Counted from the first letter of the stretch, positions 8,427-17,791 are shown. The stretch: DNA of 64,000 bases from Bradyrhizobium sp. CIAT3101 (GCF_029714945.1 NZ_CP121634.1:1943001-2007000); one strand, 5' to 3'. Program-made: numbers and translations. Notes: generated from the sequence alone by a model not told the origin.

Positions 8427-10364
8427 ATGACTTCGCGCTCCAAGACTGCTCTCAGAAAGACTGCCCTCAAAAAGACTGCTCTCAAAAAGACTGCCCTCAA
8501 AAAGCCTGCTCTCCGCAAGCCAGCTGCCAAGCAATCCGCCGTCAAGAAATCTGCCGTCAAGGCAAAGCCCTCCAAGCCCGTGAGCAAGACTGGCAAGCTT
8601 CCGGAGTGGAACCTCGCCGATCTCTATTCCGGGATCGATGCGCCGGAAGTCGCGCGCGATCTCGAAACGATGGATGCCGATTGCGTCGCGTTCGAGACGG
8701 ACTACAAGGGCAAGCTCGCAACAGGCACAGCAAACGAAGATGGCGGAAAATGGCTCGCGGAAGCCGTGCGGCGCTATGAGGCGATCGACGATCTCGCCGG
8801 CCGTCTCGGCTCATATGCCGGCCTCGTCCACGCCGGCGACAGCGTGGACCCTGCGATTTCAAAGTTTTACGGCGACGTCTCCGAGCGGCTGACGGCGGCG
8901 TCGACGCATCTTCTGTTCTTCGCGCTCGAGCTCAACCGCGTCGATGACGATATTTTGAACCGCGCGATGCAAACCGCCGAGCTCGCGCATTATCGTCCGT
9001 GGATCGAGGATCTGCGCAAGGAGAAGCCGTATCAGCTCGACGACAAGCTCGAGCAGCTGTTCCTGGAGAAGGCGCAAACCGGCTATTCCGCGTTCAATCG
9101 ATTGTTCGACCAGACCATCTCGGGCCTCCGCTTCAAGGTCGGCGCCAAAGAGCTTGCGATCGAGCCGACGCTGAATTTCCTGCAGGATCGCGACGGCGCC
9201 AAGCGCAAGGCCGCGGCGGAAGCGCTGGCAAAAACCTTCAAGGCCAATGAGCGCACCTTCGCGCTGATCACCAACACGCTCGCCAAGGACAAGGATATCT
9301 CGGACCGCTGGCGCGGCTTCAAGGATGTCGCGGACTCCCGCCATTTGAACAATCGCGTCGAGCGCGAGGTGGTGGATGCGCTGGTCGCCTCCGTGCGCGC
9401 CGCCTATCCAAAGCTGTCGCATCGATACTACGCGCTGAAGGCAAAATGGTTCGGCAAGAAGCGGCTGGCTTATTGGGATCGCAACGCGCCGCTGCCGTTC
9501 GCCGCGACCGATGTCATCGGCTGGGGCGACGCGCGCAACATGGTGCTGACGGCCTATCGCGGGTTCTCGCCCAAAATGGCCGATATCGCCGAGCGCTTCT
9601 TCACCGACCGCTGGATCGATGCGCCGGTGCGTCCGGGCAAGGCGCCGGGCGCCTTCTCGCATCCGACCACCCCGTCGGCGCATCCGTATGTGCTGATGAA
9701 TTACCAGGGCAAGCCCCGCGACGTGATGACGCTCGCACACGAGCTCGGCCATGGCGTGCACCAGGTGCTCGCTGCGAAGAACGGCGCGCTGATGGCGCCG
9801 ACGCCGTTGACGCTCGCCGAAACCGCCAGCGTGTTCGGTGAGATGCTGACCTTCCGGCGGCTATTGGCGCAGACCAAGAGTCCCAAGCAGCGCCAGGCGC
9901 TGCTCGCCGGCAAGGTCGAGGACATGATCAATACCGTGGTGCGGCAAATCGCGTTCTACTCGTTCGAGCGTGCGGTTCACACCGAGCGCAAGAATGGCGA
10001 GCTCACCGCGACGCGGCTCGGCGAGCTCTGGCTGTCGGTGCAGGGCGAGAGCCTTGGACCGGCGATCGAGATCAAGGCGGGCTATGAGAACTACTGGATG
10101 TATATCCCGCACTTCATCCACTCGCCGTTCTATGTCTACGCCTATGCCTTCGGCGATTGCCTCGTGAATTCGCTCTATGCCGTCTACGAGAACGCGGCCG
10201 AGGGCTTTGCCGAGCGCTATCTCGACATGCTCGCGGCCGGCGGCACCAAGCACTACTCCGAGTTGCTGCGGCCGTTCGGGCTCGACGCCAAGGACCCGAA
10301 GTTCTGGGACGGCGGACTCTCGGTCATCGCCGGGATGATCGACGAGCTGGAGGCGATGGGCTGA
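8427..10364 (+). CDS. pepF: Oligoendopeptidase F (M3 metallopeptidase)
   Basis: 645 residues, a usual length for the M3B family plus an extension. The zinc motif HELGH appears in MTLAHELGHGVHQ near residue 438, with the third ligand Glu expected in ETASVFGEM about 25 residues on. It cleaves short peptides of roughly 7-17 residues in the cytoplasm. Residues 1-50 are unusual: a lysine-rich tail built from KTALK pentapeptides encoded by near-identical 15-base units. The ATG at 8427 is the only good start before the repeats, although no strong ribosome binding site precedes it. If translation began later, after the repeats, the enzyme core would still be complete. Divergent from the response regulator gene. 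Confidence 0.9.
   Translation: MTSRSKTALRKTALKKTALKKTALKKPALRKPAAKQSAVKKSAVKAKPSKPVSKTGKLPEWNLADLYSGIDAPEVARDLETMDADCVAFETDYKGKLATGTANEDGGKWLAEAVRRYEAIDDLAGRLGSYAGLVHAGDSVDPAISKFYGDVSERLTAASTHLLFFALELNRVDDDILNRAMQTAELAHYRPWIEDLRKEKPYQLDDKLEQLFLEKAQTGYSAFNRLFDQTISGLRFKVGAKELAIEPTLNFLQDRDGAKRKAAAEALAKTFKANERTFALITNTLAKDKDISDRWRGFKDVADSRHLNNRVEREVVDALVASVRAAYPKLSHRYYALKAKWFGKKRLAYWDRNAPLPFAATDVIGWGDARNMVLTAYRGFSPKMADIAERFFTDRWIDAPVRPGKAPGAFSHPTTPSAHPYVLMNYQGKPRDVMTLAHELGHGVHQVLAAKNGALMAPTPLTLAETASVFGEMLTFRRLLAQTKSPKQRQALLAGKVEDMINTVVRQIAFYSFERAVHTERKNGELTATRLGELWLSVQGESLGPAIEIKAGYENYWMYIPHFIHSPFYVYAYAFGDCLVNSLYAVYENAAEGFAERYLDMLAAGGTKHYSELLRPFGLDAKDPKFWDGGLSVIAGMIDELEAMG
8442..8531 (+). repeat. 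15-bp tandem repeat coding KTALK units
   Basis: Six consecutive 15-base units beginning AAGACTG, four nearly identical and the last two degraded. They encode KTALR, KTALK three times, KPALR and KPAAK. They keep the reading frame, so copy-number change would only lengthen or shorten the basic tail of PepF. Confidence 0.85.
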
Positions 10365-10402
10365 GGGCCAAGTGCCCGAATTTCGGGCAGGATGGCTGCA
10401 GA

Positions 10403-10432
10403 GCATTCGTTGAACCGGCGTTCAGCGAATGC
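10403..10432. repeat. Inverted repeat downstream of pepF
   Basis: GCATTCGTTGAAC (10403-10415) and GTTCAGCGAATGC (10420-10432) pair with one mismatch over 13 bases and a four-base loop. It lies 38 bases after the pepF stop and 140 bases before the oxidase subunit gene. There is no T-run on the plus strand, so it is a hairpin of uncertain role: mRNA end protection, a factor-assisted terminator or a binding site. Confidence 0.55.
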
Positions 10433-10572
10433 TGCGTCGCGCGCGGGATCCACGATAATCGGGATTCCAAATGAGCCTATTTGCTGGAAAACCGCGCTTC
10501 GGTGCCGTTGCCCTGCCCGAAGGTTTAAGGTATCCCAACCGAAGAATTCGACTTTCGACTGGGGACATCATC

Positions 10573-10725
10573 ATGGCTGACCATAGCGAAGTGGCCTACA
10601 CCACCGCCGACGGCAACGACTACGTTGCCCACGAGCAGACCTACGAGGGCTTCATCAAGCTCGTGAAGTACGGCACGGCCTCGGTCGCGCTCATCGTCAT
10701 TCTGATGGCGATCTTCCTCACCTAA
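10573..10725 (+). CDS. aa3-type cytochrome c oxidase subunit IV, small
   Basis: 50 residues from the ATG at 10573: [17 protein letters not shown], then [11 protein letters not shown] and one C-terminal membrane helix ([13 protein letters not shown]). This fits the short bacterial COX4_pro_2 family, the accessory fourth subunit of aa3 oxidase in Rhodobacter and Paracoccus. It is not known to be needed for catalysis. The gene stands alone, away from ctaC/D/E, and about 145 bases upstream of pntAA. I recall the same neighbour relation in related genomes. An in-frame upstream start would add unconserved residues and is not preferred. Confidence 0.85.
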   Translation: MADHSEVAYTTADGNDYVAHEQTYEGFIKLVKYGTASVALIVILMAIFLT

Positions 10726-10869
10726 TTCGTCTTTGGCGGCTGCCTCCATCTTTGGCGGCAGCTGCCCACAAAATTTGCAAACAAGCCGGTTCCAAAGCCG
10801 GTAAGCAACGTTGCGGGAGTAACGCTAAGTTTTTGCGCGCGCGCTTTTTCCCGCGTCGCCGGAGGGCCT

Positions 10870-11997
10870 ATGAAGATCGCCGTTGCCAAGGAAATCGATC
10901 CGTCGGAGCCGCGTGTTGCCGCTTCGCCCGATACGGTGAAGAAGTTCAAGGCGCTGGGCGCCGAGATCGCCGTCGAGCCGGGCGCCGGCCTCAAATCGGG
11001 CCTGCCGGATTCCGAGTTCACCGCCGTGGGCGCCACGGTCAGCGCCGATGCGCTGAAGGACGCCGACATCATCATCAAGGTGAAGCGCCCCGAGGCGTCC
11101 GAGCTTTCGCAGTACAAGCGCGGTGCGCTCGTCATCGCCATCATGGACCCCTACGGCAACGAGGCGGCGTTGAAGACGATCGCCGATGCCGGCGTCGCCG
11201 CCTTCGCGATGGAATTGATGCCGCGCATCACCCGCGCGCAGGTGATGGACGTGCTGTCGTCGCAGGCAAACCTCGCCGGCTACCGCGCCGTGATCGAGGG
11301 CGCCGAGGCCTTCGGCCGCGCCTTCCCGATGATGATGACCGCAGCCGGCACCGTGCCTGCCGCCAAGGTGTTCGTGATGGGCGTCGGCGTCGCCGGCCTG
11401 CAGGCGATCGCGACCGCGCGCCGTCTCGGCGCCATCGTCACCGCGACCGACGTGAGGCCCGCGACCAAGGAGCAGGTCGAATCGCTCGGTGCGAAGTTCC
11501 TCGCCGTCGAGGACGAGGAATTCAAGAACGCGCAGACCGCCGGCGGCTACGCCAAGGAAATGTCCAAGGAGTACCAGGCCAAGCAGGCCGCGCTCACCGC
11601 CGAGCACATCAAGAAGCAGGACATCGTCATCACCACCGCGCTGATCCCGGGCCGGCCCGCGCCGAAGCTCGTTTCGGGCGAGATGGTCAAGTCGATGAAG
11701 CCGGGTTCGGTGCTTGTCGATCTCGCGGTCGAGCGCGGCGGCAATGTCGAGGGCGCCAAGCCGGGCGAGGTCGTCGATCTCGATGGCATCAAGATCGTCG
11801 GCTACACCAATGTCGCCGGCCGCGTCGCGGCCTCGGCCTCGAGCCTCTACGCACGCAATCTGTTCTCCTTCATCGAGACCATGGTCGACAAGAAAGAGAA
11901 GAAGCTCGCCGTCAACTGGGACGACGAACTCGTCAAGGCCACCGCGCTGACCAAGGACGGCGCCGTGATCCACCCGAACTTCCAGCCGAAGGCGTAA
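10870..11997 (+). CDS. pntAA: NAD(P) transhydrogenase subunit alpha part 1 (soluble domain I)
   Basis: 375 residues starting [17 protein letters not shown], with the NAD-binding Rossmann motif [18 protein letters not shown] near 176-193 and [13 protein letters not shown] behind it. It is the peripheral NAD(H)-binding domain of the proton-translocating transhydrogenase, which reduces NADP+ with NADH at the expense of the proton gradient and so supplies NADPH. The alpha chain is split, as in Rhodospirillum, with the membrane part encoded next (11-base gap). A GGAGGG ribosome binding site precedes the ATG. Confidence 0.96.
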   Translation: MKIAVAKEIDPSEPRVAASPDTVKKFKALGAEIAVEPGAGLKSGLPDSEFTAVGATVSADALKDADIIIKVKRPEASELSQYKRGALVIAIMDPYGNEAALKTIADAGVAAFAMELMPRITRAQVMDVLSSQANLAGYRAVIEGAEAFGRAFPMMMTAAGTVPAAKVFVMGVGVAGLQAIATARRLGAIVTATDVRPATKEQVESLGAKFLAVEDEEFKNAQTAGGYAKEMSKEYQAKQAALTAEHIKKQDIVITTALIPGRPAPKLVSGEMVKSMKPGSVLVDLAVERGGNVEGAKPGEVVDLDGIKIVGYTNVAGRVAASASSLYARNLFSFIETMVDKKEKKLAVNWDDELVKATALTKDGAVIHPNFQPKA

Positions 11998-12008
11998 GGA
12001 GATCCGTC

Positions 12009-12326
12009 ATGGAGCATGCTGCACAGGTCGTCGATCCCTTCATCTTCCGGCTTTCGATCTTCGTCCTCGCCGTCTTCGTCGGCTATTTCGTGGTGTGGTC
12101 GGTGACGCCGGCACTGCACACGCCGCTGATGAGCGTGACCAACGCGATCTCTTCGGTGATCGTGGTCGGCGCGTTGCTGGCCGGCGGCGTTGCCAACGTA
12201 TCGAGCGGTTCGGGCTGGGCGCGCGCCTTCGGCTTCGTCGCGCTGATCTTTGCCTGCATCAACATCTTCGGCGGCTTCCTTGTCACCCAGCGCATGCTGG
12301 CGATGTACAAGAAGAAGTCGAAGTAA
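12009..12326 (+). CDS. pntAB: NAD(P) transhydrogenase subunit alpha part 2 (membrane)
   Basis: 105 residues. The frame is open far upstream, but the ATG at 12009 follows AAGGAG and gives the family N-terminus ([18 protein letters not shown]). Three or four membrane helices cover most of the chain, including [15 protein letters not shown]. It forms part of the proton channel (domain II) with the N-terminal half of PntB. It lies in the pntAA-pntAB-pntB operon with a 39-base gap to pntB. Confidence 0.94.
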   Translation: MEHAAQVVDPFIFRLSIFVLAVFVGYFVVWSVTPALHTPLMSVTNAISSVIVVGALLAGGVANVSSGSGWARAFGFVALIFACINIFGGFLVTQRMLAMYKKKSK

Positions 12327-12365
12327 GCGGCCACCTCGGGCTGATGGGATCAATGGGGACCTGAG

Positions 12366-13766
12366 ATGAGCGCCAACCTCTCTGCATTTTTGTATCTCGT
12401 GGCGGGAGTGCTGTTCATCCTGTCGCTGCGCGGGCTGTCGAGCCCGGCGTCGTCGCGCCAGGGCAATCTGTTCGGCATGATCGGCATGGCGATCGCGGTC
12501 GCCACCACGCTGGCCAACCATCCGCCCGCGGACGGTCTCGCCTGGGTGCTCGTCATCGTCGGTATCGCGATCGGTGGCGCGATCGGCGCGGTGATCGCGC
12601 GTCGCGTGCCGATGACGTCGATGCCGGAACTGGTCGCCGCCTTCCACTCGCTGGTCGGCATGGCCGCAGTGCTGGTCGCCGCCGGCGCGTTCTACGCGCC
12701 CGAGGCCTTCGACATCGGCACCCCCGGCAACATCCATCCGCAGAGCCTGGTCGAAATGTCGCTCGGCGTCGCCATCGGCGCGCTGACCTTCACCGGCTCG
12801 GTGATCGCGTTCCTGAAGCTGTCGGCGCGCATGAGCGGCGCGCCGATCATCCTGCCGTTCCGTCACATCATCAACATCGCGCTGGCGATCGCGCTCGTCG
12901 TCTTCATCGTCGGGCTGGTGATGTCGGGCAGCGCGTTCGATTTCTGGATGATCGTCATCCTGGCGCTGGCGCTCGGCGTGCTCATGATCATCCCGATCGG
13001 CGGCGCCGACATGCCGGTCGTGATCTCGATGCTCAACTCCTACTCGGGCTGGGCCGCGGCCGGCATCGGCTTCACGCTGGGCAACTCCGCGCTGATCATC
13101 ACCGGCGCGCTGGTCGGCTCCTCCGGCGCGATCCTGTCCTACATCATGTGCCACGCGATGAACCGGTCCTTCATCTCGGTCATCCTCGGCGGCTTCGGCG
13201 GCGAGACCGCGGCGGCCGGCGGCGGTGCAGGCGGCGAGCAGAAGCCGGCCAAGCTCGGCTCGGCGGACGATGCGGCCTTCATCATGAAGAACGCCTCCAA
13301 GGTCATCATCGTGCCCGGCTACGGCATGGCGGTGGCGCAGGCCCAGCACGCGCTGCGTGAAATGGGCGACATCCTGAAGAAGGAAGGCGTCGAGGTGAAG
13401 TACGCCATTCATCCGGTCGCGGGCCGCATGCCCGGCCACATGAACGTGCTGCTCGCCGAGGCCAACGTGCCCTATGACGAGGTGTTCGAGCTCGAGGACA
13501 TCAACTCCGAATTCGCGCAGGCCGACATCGCCTTCGTGATCGGCGCCAACGACGTCACCAACCCGGCGGCCGAAGAGGACAAGACTTCGCCGATCTACGG
13601 CATGCCCGTGCTCCAGGTCTGGAAGGCCGGCACGGTGATGTTCATCAAGCGGTCGCTGGCGTCGGGTTATGCCGGTATCGACAATCCGCTGTTCTACCGC
13701 GACAACACCATGATGCTGCTCGGCGACGCCAAGAAGGTCACCGAGAACATCGTCAAGGCGATGTAG
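12366..13766 (+). CDS. pntB: NAD(P) transhydrogenase subunit beta
   Basis: 466 residues. About 260 N-terminal residues form multiple membrane helices (part of the proton-conducting domain II). The C-terminal domain III binds NADP(H), with the glycine-rich PGYGMAVAQAQHAL near residues 317-330, HPVAGRMPGHMNVLL and the GANDVTNPAA segment. Length and motifs agree with complete PntB proteins. The third gene of the transhydrogenase operon. Confidence 0.96.
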   Translation: MSANLSAFLYLVAGVLFILSLRGLSSPASSRQGNLFGMIGMAIAVATTLANHPPADGLAWVLVIVGIAIGGAIGAVIARRVPMTSMPELVAAFHSLVGMAAVLVAAGAFYAPEAFDIGTPGNIHPQSLVEMSLGVAIGALTFTGSVIAFLKLSARMSGAPIILPFRHIINIALAIALVVFIVGLVMSGSAFDFWMIVILALALGVLMIIPIGGADMPVVISMLNSYSGWAAAGIGFTLGNSALIITGALVGSSGAILSYIMCHAMNRSFISVILGGFGGETAAAGGGAGGEQKPAKLGSADDAAFIMKNASKVIIVPGYGMAVAQAQHALREMGDILKKEGVEVKYAIHPVAGRMPGHMNVLLAEANVPYDEVFELEDINSEFAQADIAFVIGANDVTNPAAEEDKTSPIYGMPVLQVWKAGTVMFIKRSLASGYAGIDNPLFYRDNTMMLLGDAKKVTENIVKAM

Positions 13767-13789
13767 CATCGGAGAGCCGGCGGTAGGCG

Positions 13790-14590
13790 ATGACAGTCCT
13801 GAAATGGATCGCCATCGTCGTTGCCGCCGGATATCTCGCCGGTCTCGTCCTGCTCTATGTGAAGCAGCGGGACATGCTGTTTCCGATTCCGACGACCGAG
13901 CGCAAGTCGCCGGCCGCGGCGGGATTTCCGCAGGCCGAGGAACACATCCTCACCACCTCCGATGGCGAGAAGGTCATCGTCTGGCATGTGCCGCCGAAGC
14001 CTGGCCGCTCGGTGGTGCTGTTCTTCCACGGCAACGGCGACTTCCTCGCCGGACTTGCCGGGCGCTTCAAGTCAATCACGGCTGACGGTACCGGTCTCGT
14101 TGCGCTGTCCTATCGCGGCTATGCCGGCTCCAGCGGTGCGCCGAGCGAGGACGGGCTGCTGCGCGATGGCGCGGCCGCCTATTCATTTGCGAGGGAGCGC
14201 TACGACGCACAGCGCATCGCAGCCTGGGGCTTCTCGCTCGGGACCGGCGCTGCCGTCGCGATCGCGTCCGAACACCCGGTCGGAAAGCTGATCCTCGAGG
14301 CGCCCTATACGTCGATCGCCGATGTCGCGGCCGCTCATTTTCCGTTCGTCCCGGTCCGCCTCCTGATCCGCGATCCCTTCCACTCGGACCAGCGCATCGC
14401 GCGCGTTGCGGTCCCGCTGCTGATTGTGCACGGCGCGCAGGACCAGACTATTCCGATCGCATTCGGCGAAAAACTTTTTGCGCTGGCCCGCGAGCCGAAG
14501 CAGTTTGTCCGCGTCGCCGGCGGCGGGCATGACGATCTCGGAAATTTCGGTATCGCCGAGACCGCGCGAGCCTTCATCAACGGGTCATGA
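13790..14590 (+). CDS. Alpha/beta hydrolase, membrane-anchored (Bem46/YfhR-like)
   Basis: 266 residues. Residues 5-24 form an N-terminal membrane anchor. The fold's landmarks are present: oxyanion region FFHGNGDF near 83, nucleophile elbow GFSLG near 145, acidic residue in HGAQDQTIP and catalytic His in GGGHDDL near 248. Proteins of this group are serine hydrolases of unknown natural substrate. It starts 23 bases after pntB, with AGGCG upstream of the ATG, and could be read through from that operon. Confidence 0.85.
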   Translation: MTVLKWIAIVVAAGYLAGLVLLYVKQRDMLFPIPTTERKSPAAAGFPQAEEHILTTSDGEKVIVWHVPPKPGRSVVLFFHGNGDFLAGLAGRFKSITADGTGLVALSYRGYAGSSGAPSEDGLLRDGAAAYSFARERYDAQRIAAWGFSLGTGAAVAIASEHPVGKLILEAPYTSIADVAAAHFPFVPVRLLIRDPFHSDQRIARVAVPLLIVHGAQDQTIPIAFGEKLFALAREPKQFVRVAGGGHDDLGNFGIAETARAFINGS

Positions 14591-14653
14591 GGGCTGACGC
14601 GCGCGATGTTCTCGCGCATACTCGGCCTCCAGTTGCTTGGAGGAATCGCTGGA

Positions 14654-15751
14654 ATGAGTGCACACGGACCGATGCCGCGGTCGTCCTGGATTTTCCCCGC
14701 TCTGGCGGTGCTGCTGTTCCTGATCGTCACCGTGACCGGCTACGGCTTCACCCTGTCGGCCGGCGGCGGCCTGTTCGCGGTCGTCCTGCTGGTGATCCTG
14801 TTCGGCACCGTGTTCGCGGCCGTGCATCATTCCGAGGTGATCGCGGAGCGGATCGGCGAGCCCTACGGCACGCTGCTGCTCACGCTCGCGGTGACCATCA
14901 TCGAGGTCGCGCTGATCACCACGATCATGCTCGGCGACAAGCCCGCGCCGGAGCTCGCGCGCGACACCGTCTTTGCGGTGGTCATGATCGTCTGCAACGG
15001 CCTGGTCGGCCTCTGCGTGTTCATCGGCGGGCTTCGCTACCGCGAGCAGGGCTTTCAGCTCTCCGGCGCCAACGTCTATCTCAGCGTGCTGATTGCGCTC
15101 GCGACGCTGACGCTGATCATGCCCAACTACACGCTGACGACGCCGGGGCCGATCTATTCGACGCTTCAGCTCGGCTTCGTCGACCTCGTGACCATCGTGC
15201 TCTATGGCGTGTTCCTCTACACCCAGATGGTCCTGCACAAGGATTACTTCGTTCACGAGCGGGCGGACGGCGAGGGCGGGGCGGCCCATCTGCCGGGCAA
15301 GATGCTGGTGCTCAGCATCGCGCTGCTCCTGATCTCGCTGCTGGCCGTCGTTCTCCTCGCCAAGAAGTTCTCGCTGGTGGTGGACGCCGTTGCCGACAGG
15401 ATCGGCGCTCCGCCGGCGTTTGCGGGCCTGCTGGTCGCGCTCCTGATCCTGATGCCGGAGGGCGTCTCAGCGATCACGGCCGCCCGCCGGAATGACCTCC
15501 AGAAGAGCATTAACCTGGCGCTCGGGTCCTCGCTGGCCACCATCGGCCTGACCATCCCGGCGGTCGGGATCGCCACCTATGCGCTCGACCAGCCCTTGGT
15601 GCTGGGCCTCAATCCCCAGAACACGGCGCTGCTGTTCCTGACATTCTTGTTGAGCATGCTGACCTTCGGCACCGGCAGGACCAATGTCCTGTTCGGGCTG
15701 GTCCATATGGTGGTATTTGCCGTCTACGTGTTCATGGTCTTCGTCCCCTGA
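14654..15751 (+). CDS. Calcium/proton antiporter, ChaA / y4hA type
   Basis: 365 residues from the ATG at 14654, which has GGAGGAATC upstream; earlier in-frame starts lack conservation. Eleven or so membrane helices carry two copies of the Na/Ca-exchanger fold, with the acidic alpha-repeat motifs TIIEVALI (near 98) and MPEGVSAI (near 272). Family members exchange Ca2+, or Na+/K+, for protons across the inner membrane and protect against alkaline or calcium stress. Close in type to y4hA of the NGR234 symbiotic plasmid. Followed 24 bases on by a cupin gene. Confidence 0.85.
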   Translation: MSAHGPMPRSSWIFPALAVLLFLIVTVTGYGFTLSAGGGLFAVVLLVILFGTVFAAVHHSEVIAERIGEPYGTLLLTLAVTIIEVALITTIMLGDKPAPELARDTVFAVVMIVCNGLVGLCVFIGGLRYREQGFQLSGANVYLSVLIALATLTLIMPNYTLTTPGPIYSTLQLGFVDLVTIVLYGVFLYTQMVLHKDYFVHERADGEGGAAHLPGKMLVLSIALLLISLLAVVLLAKKFSLVVDAVADRIGAPPAFAGLLVALLILMPEGVSAITAARRNDLQKSINLALGSSLATIGLTIPAVGIATYALDQPLVLGLNPQNTALLFLTFLLSMLTFGTGRTNVLFGLVHMVVFAVYVFMVFVP

Positions 15752-15775
15752 ACCGATTCCCCGAGGAGAGTTCCG

Positions 15776-16060
15776 ATGCTTGCCGCCAAGTCCGAGGTTC
15801 AGGTCGACAATGACGAGGTCCGGGTGACCGAGTGGCGGCTTGCCCCGGGCAGCGCGACCGGGCATCACACCCACGGAATGGACTATGTGATCGTTCCCGT
15901 CGTGGCCGGCGAAATGACCATCGTGGCACCCGGTGGAGAGCGTTCCAAGGCGCAGCTTGCGGCCGGGAAATCCTACTTCCGCAAAGCCGGCGTCCAACAC
16001 GACGTACTTAACGAAACCTCAACCGAGATCGTGTTCCTTGAGATTGAGCTGAAGCCGTAA
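15776..16060 (+). CDS. Small cupin-domain protein
   Basis: 94 residues with a single conserved beta-barrel (cupin_2). The first metal-ligand motif is GHHTHGMDYVIVPVVAGEM (residues 29-47), with a second cupin motif near QHDVLNETSTEIVFLEIE. GAGGAG sits seven bases before the ATG. Single small cupins bind metal or small ligands, and no substrate can be inferred. It follows the antiporter gene closely enough to share its transcript. Confidence 0.82.
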   Translation: MLAAKSEVQVDNDEVRVTEWRLAPGSATGHHTHGMDYVIVPVVAGEMTIVAPGGERSKAQLAAGKSYFRKAGVQHDVLNETSTEIVFLEIELKP

Positions 16061-16153
16061 GGCACGCGTAACCTTTGCCATCGATCCGTCGCAGTTGATC
16101 CCTTACAATGCCCCAAAGTTCCCGCATCAGATCGCGCGGGGAGTGGCCGAGAA

Positions 16154-17113
16154 ATGCTGAAATACCTCGCTAAAATTTCGATGGATATTTTCCCCTCGGT
16201 GCTCGCGACGATCATCGGGGCCTACATCGTCAATCACTACATCAACGCCAGGCCGGCGGCGGATACCCCAGCCGCGGTGGTGGCGCCTGCCGATGCCGGC
16301 AAGAACGGCAAACCCGCCGATGTGGCCAATCTCCCGGCCCCCGGCGTGAAGGCCAAGGGCGTCTCCGAGAAGAGCATTTCCGACAAGAGCGCGACGGACA
16401 AGCCCGCGGGCGAGAAGCCTGCCGAGGCCAAGGCTGCGGACAAGGCTGCGGACGTGGGCCGCACCCCGGCGCATGAGAAGGCGGTCGCCAAGTCCTCACC
16501 GGCCACGTCTACCCCGGCAGCCCCCGCGGCCCCGGTGGTTGAGGCCAATTCGTCGCCGGCTGCTCCGGCCGTGACCCCCGACGCCAACGATCTGGCCCGG
16601 GCCGCCATCGAGCGCCTGCGCAAGTCGCCCGAGGGCAAGGCCGCTGAGAAGGCCGCCGAAGCCAAAGCCACCGAGACCAAATCCACTGAGACCAAGTCGA
16701 CCGACATCAAGCTCCCCGACGCCAAGGCGGTCGAGCGGAAGTCCGAGCCTGCGGTTCAGGAAGCGTCTCGCGTGCCCGAGCCGCCCCGTGTGGTGACTGC
16801 GGTGCCGTCGACGGTGAGCCCGCTGCCGCCCCCGATCAATGTGTCGACGCCGTCGTCGGAGGCCTATGGCACTGGCGGCTCCTCGCAGGCGAATCCGCCC
16901 TACACGGCCTCGATTGGTAACGACAACCCGAATCGGCTGACGCCGCCGGCCGACATTCCGGTGCCCGTGATCGCGCCGCCGCTGGATCTGCGCGCCGATG
17001 CCGGGGCAGCCGCCCCCACGCCGCGGCCCAAGACCAATGTCGCCGACGAGATGCTGTCGGGCATGAAGTCGATGTTCCACGCGGTTCTGCCGAAGGGCGC
17101 CACCCCCGATTAA
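16154..17113 (+). CDS. Membrane-anchored low-complexity protein, function unknown
   Basis: 319 residues. Residues 8-28 form a membrane helix (ISMDIFPSVLATIIGAYIV), followed by a long Ala/Lys/Pro/Glu-rich region with short repeats such as EKSISDKSATDK and TETKSTETKST. A Pro-rich stretch and a more ordinary C-terminal 35 residues (NVADEMLSGMKSMFHAVLP) follow. It resembles envelope-spanning proteins with extended periplasmic linkers, but I recognise no domain. The frame is certain from codon use and clean start and stop; the function is not. Confidence 0.75.
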   Translation: MLKYLAKISMDIFPSVLATIIGAYIVNHYINARPAADTPAAVVAPADAGKNGKPADVANLPAPGVKAKGVSEKSISDKSATDKPAGEKPAEAKAADKAADVGRTPAHEKAVAKSSPATSTPAAPAAPVVEANSSPAAPAVTPDANDLARAAIERLRKSPEGKAAEKAAEAKATETKSTETKSTDIKLPDAKAVERKSEPAVQEASRVPEPPRVVTAVPSTVSPLPPPINVSTPSSEAYGTGGSSQANPPYTASIGNDNPNRLTPPADIPVPVIAPPLDLRADAGAAAPTPRPKTNVADEMLSGMKSMFHAVLPKGATPD

Positions 17114-17140
17114 GACGGCGTCCGCGCCGTCCTGACACCG

Positions 17141-17791
17141 TCAGCCGCCGACGCGGGCCAAGCCGCTGCGGGCGGCGTCATCGCGTGGGCGCAGGCCGAC
17201 GGCCTTGTTGTAGGACGCCGCCGCCTTGGCCTTGTCGCCCAGCCGCTCATAGGCCTGTCCCCGGGTCGTCCAGACCTGGGCATTGTGCGGATCGGCCTCG
17301 GCGGCCTCATCGAGATCGGCCGCCGCCTCCTTGACCTTGCCGATGGCGAGATAGCTGACGGCGCGGCCGAGCAGCGGTTCGGCCTTCTGGGGATTGAGGC
17401 CGCTTGCGGCGCCGAAATCGGCGATCGCGAAGTCGTGCTCGTTATTGCCTTGGTAGAGCAGGGCGCGGCCGTAGAGCGCCTGCGCGTTATAGGGATCGAG
17501 CGCGACGGCGCGATTGAACTCGTCGAGCGCTGCCTGCGTCTCGCCGGACTTCACCAGGGCCTGGGCTTTTACGGTGTGGGCCTGGGCCTCGGTGACGTTG
17601 CCGGCGCTGACTGCGCTGTCCGGGGCAGCGGCCGCCTTGGGCGCTTCCTGGGGCTTGTCTTTCTCCGGCATCAGCGAGCCGAGATCGAAGGAGCAGCCGC
17701 AGAGTGCGATCCCCACCAAGGTCAGCGCAAGCGGCTGGCGCCAGATCCGGCGCAACCGCGCCAAGCCGGGCTCGGGGAAAGGGGAGGCCAT
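17141..17791 (-). CDS. TPR-repeat lipoprotein
   Basis: 216 residues. A hydrophobic N-terminal stretch ends in a lipobox-like LCGC near residues 30-33, so lipid attachment at Cys33 is likely. Residues 65-215 contain about four tetratricopeptide repeats (for example ALDEFNRAVALDPYNAQALYGRA, shown here as EFNRAVALDP and AQALYGRAL). TPRs mediate protein-protein contacts; comparable lipoproteins serve in secretion or envelope assembly. The gene converges with the one above it and lies upstream of rpsU on the same strand but separated by the rpsU terminator. Confidence 0.82.
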   Translation of the reverse strand: MASPFPEPGLARLRRIWRQPLALTLVGIALCGCSFDLGSLMPEKDKPQEAPKAAAAPDSAVSAGNVTEAQAHTVKAQALVKSGETQAALDEFNRAVALDPYNAQALYGRALLYQGNNEHDFAIADFGAASGLNPQKAEPLLGRAVSYLAIGKVKEAAADLDEAAEADPHNAQVWTTRGQAYERLGDKAKAAASYNKAVGLRPRDDAARSGLARVGG

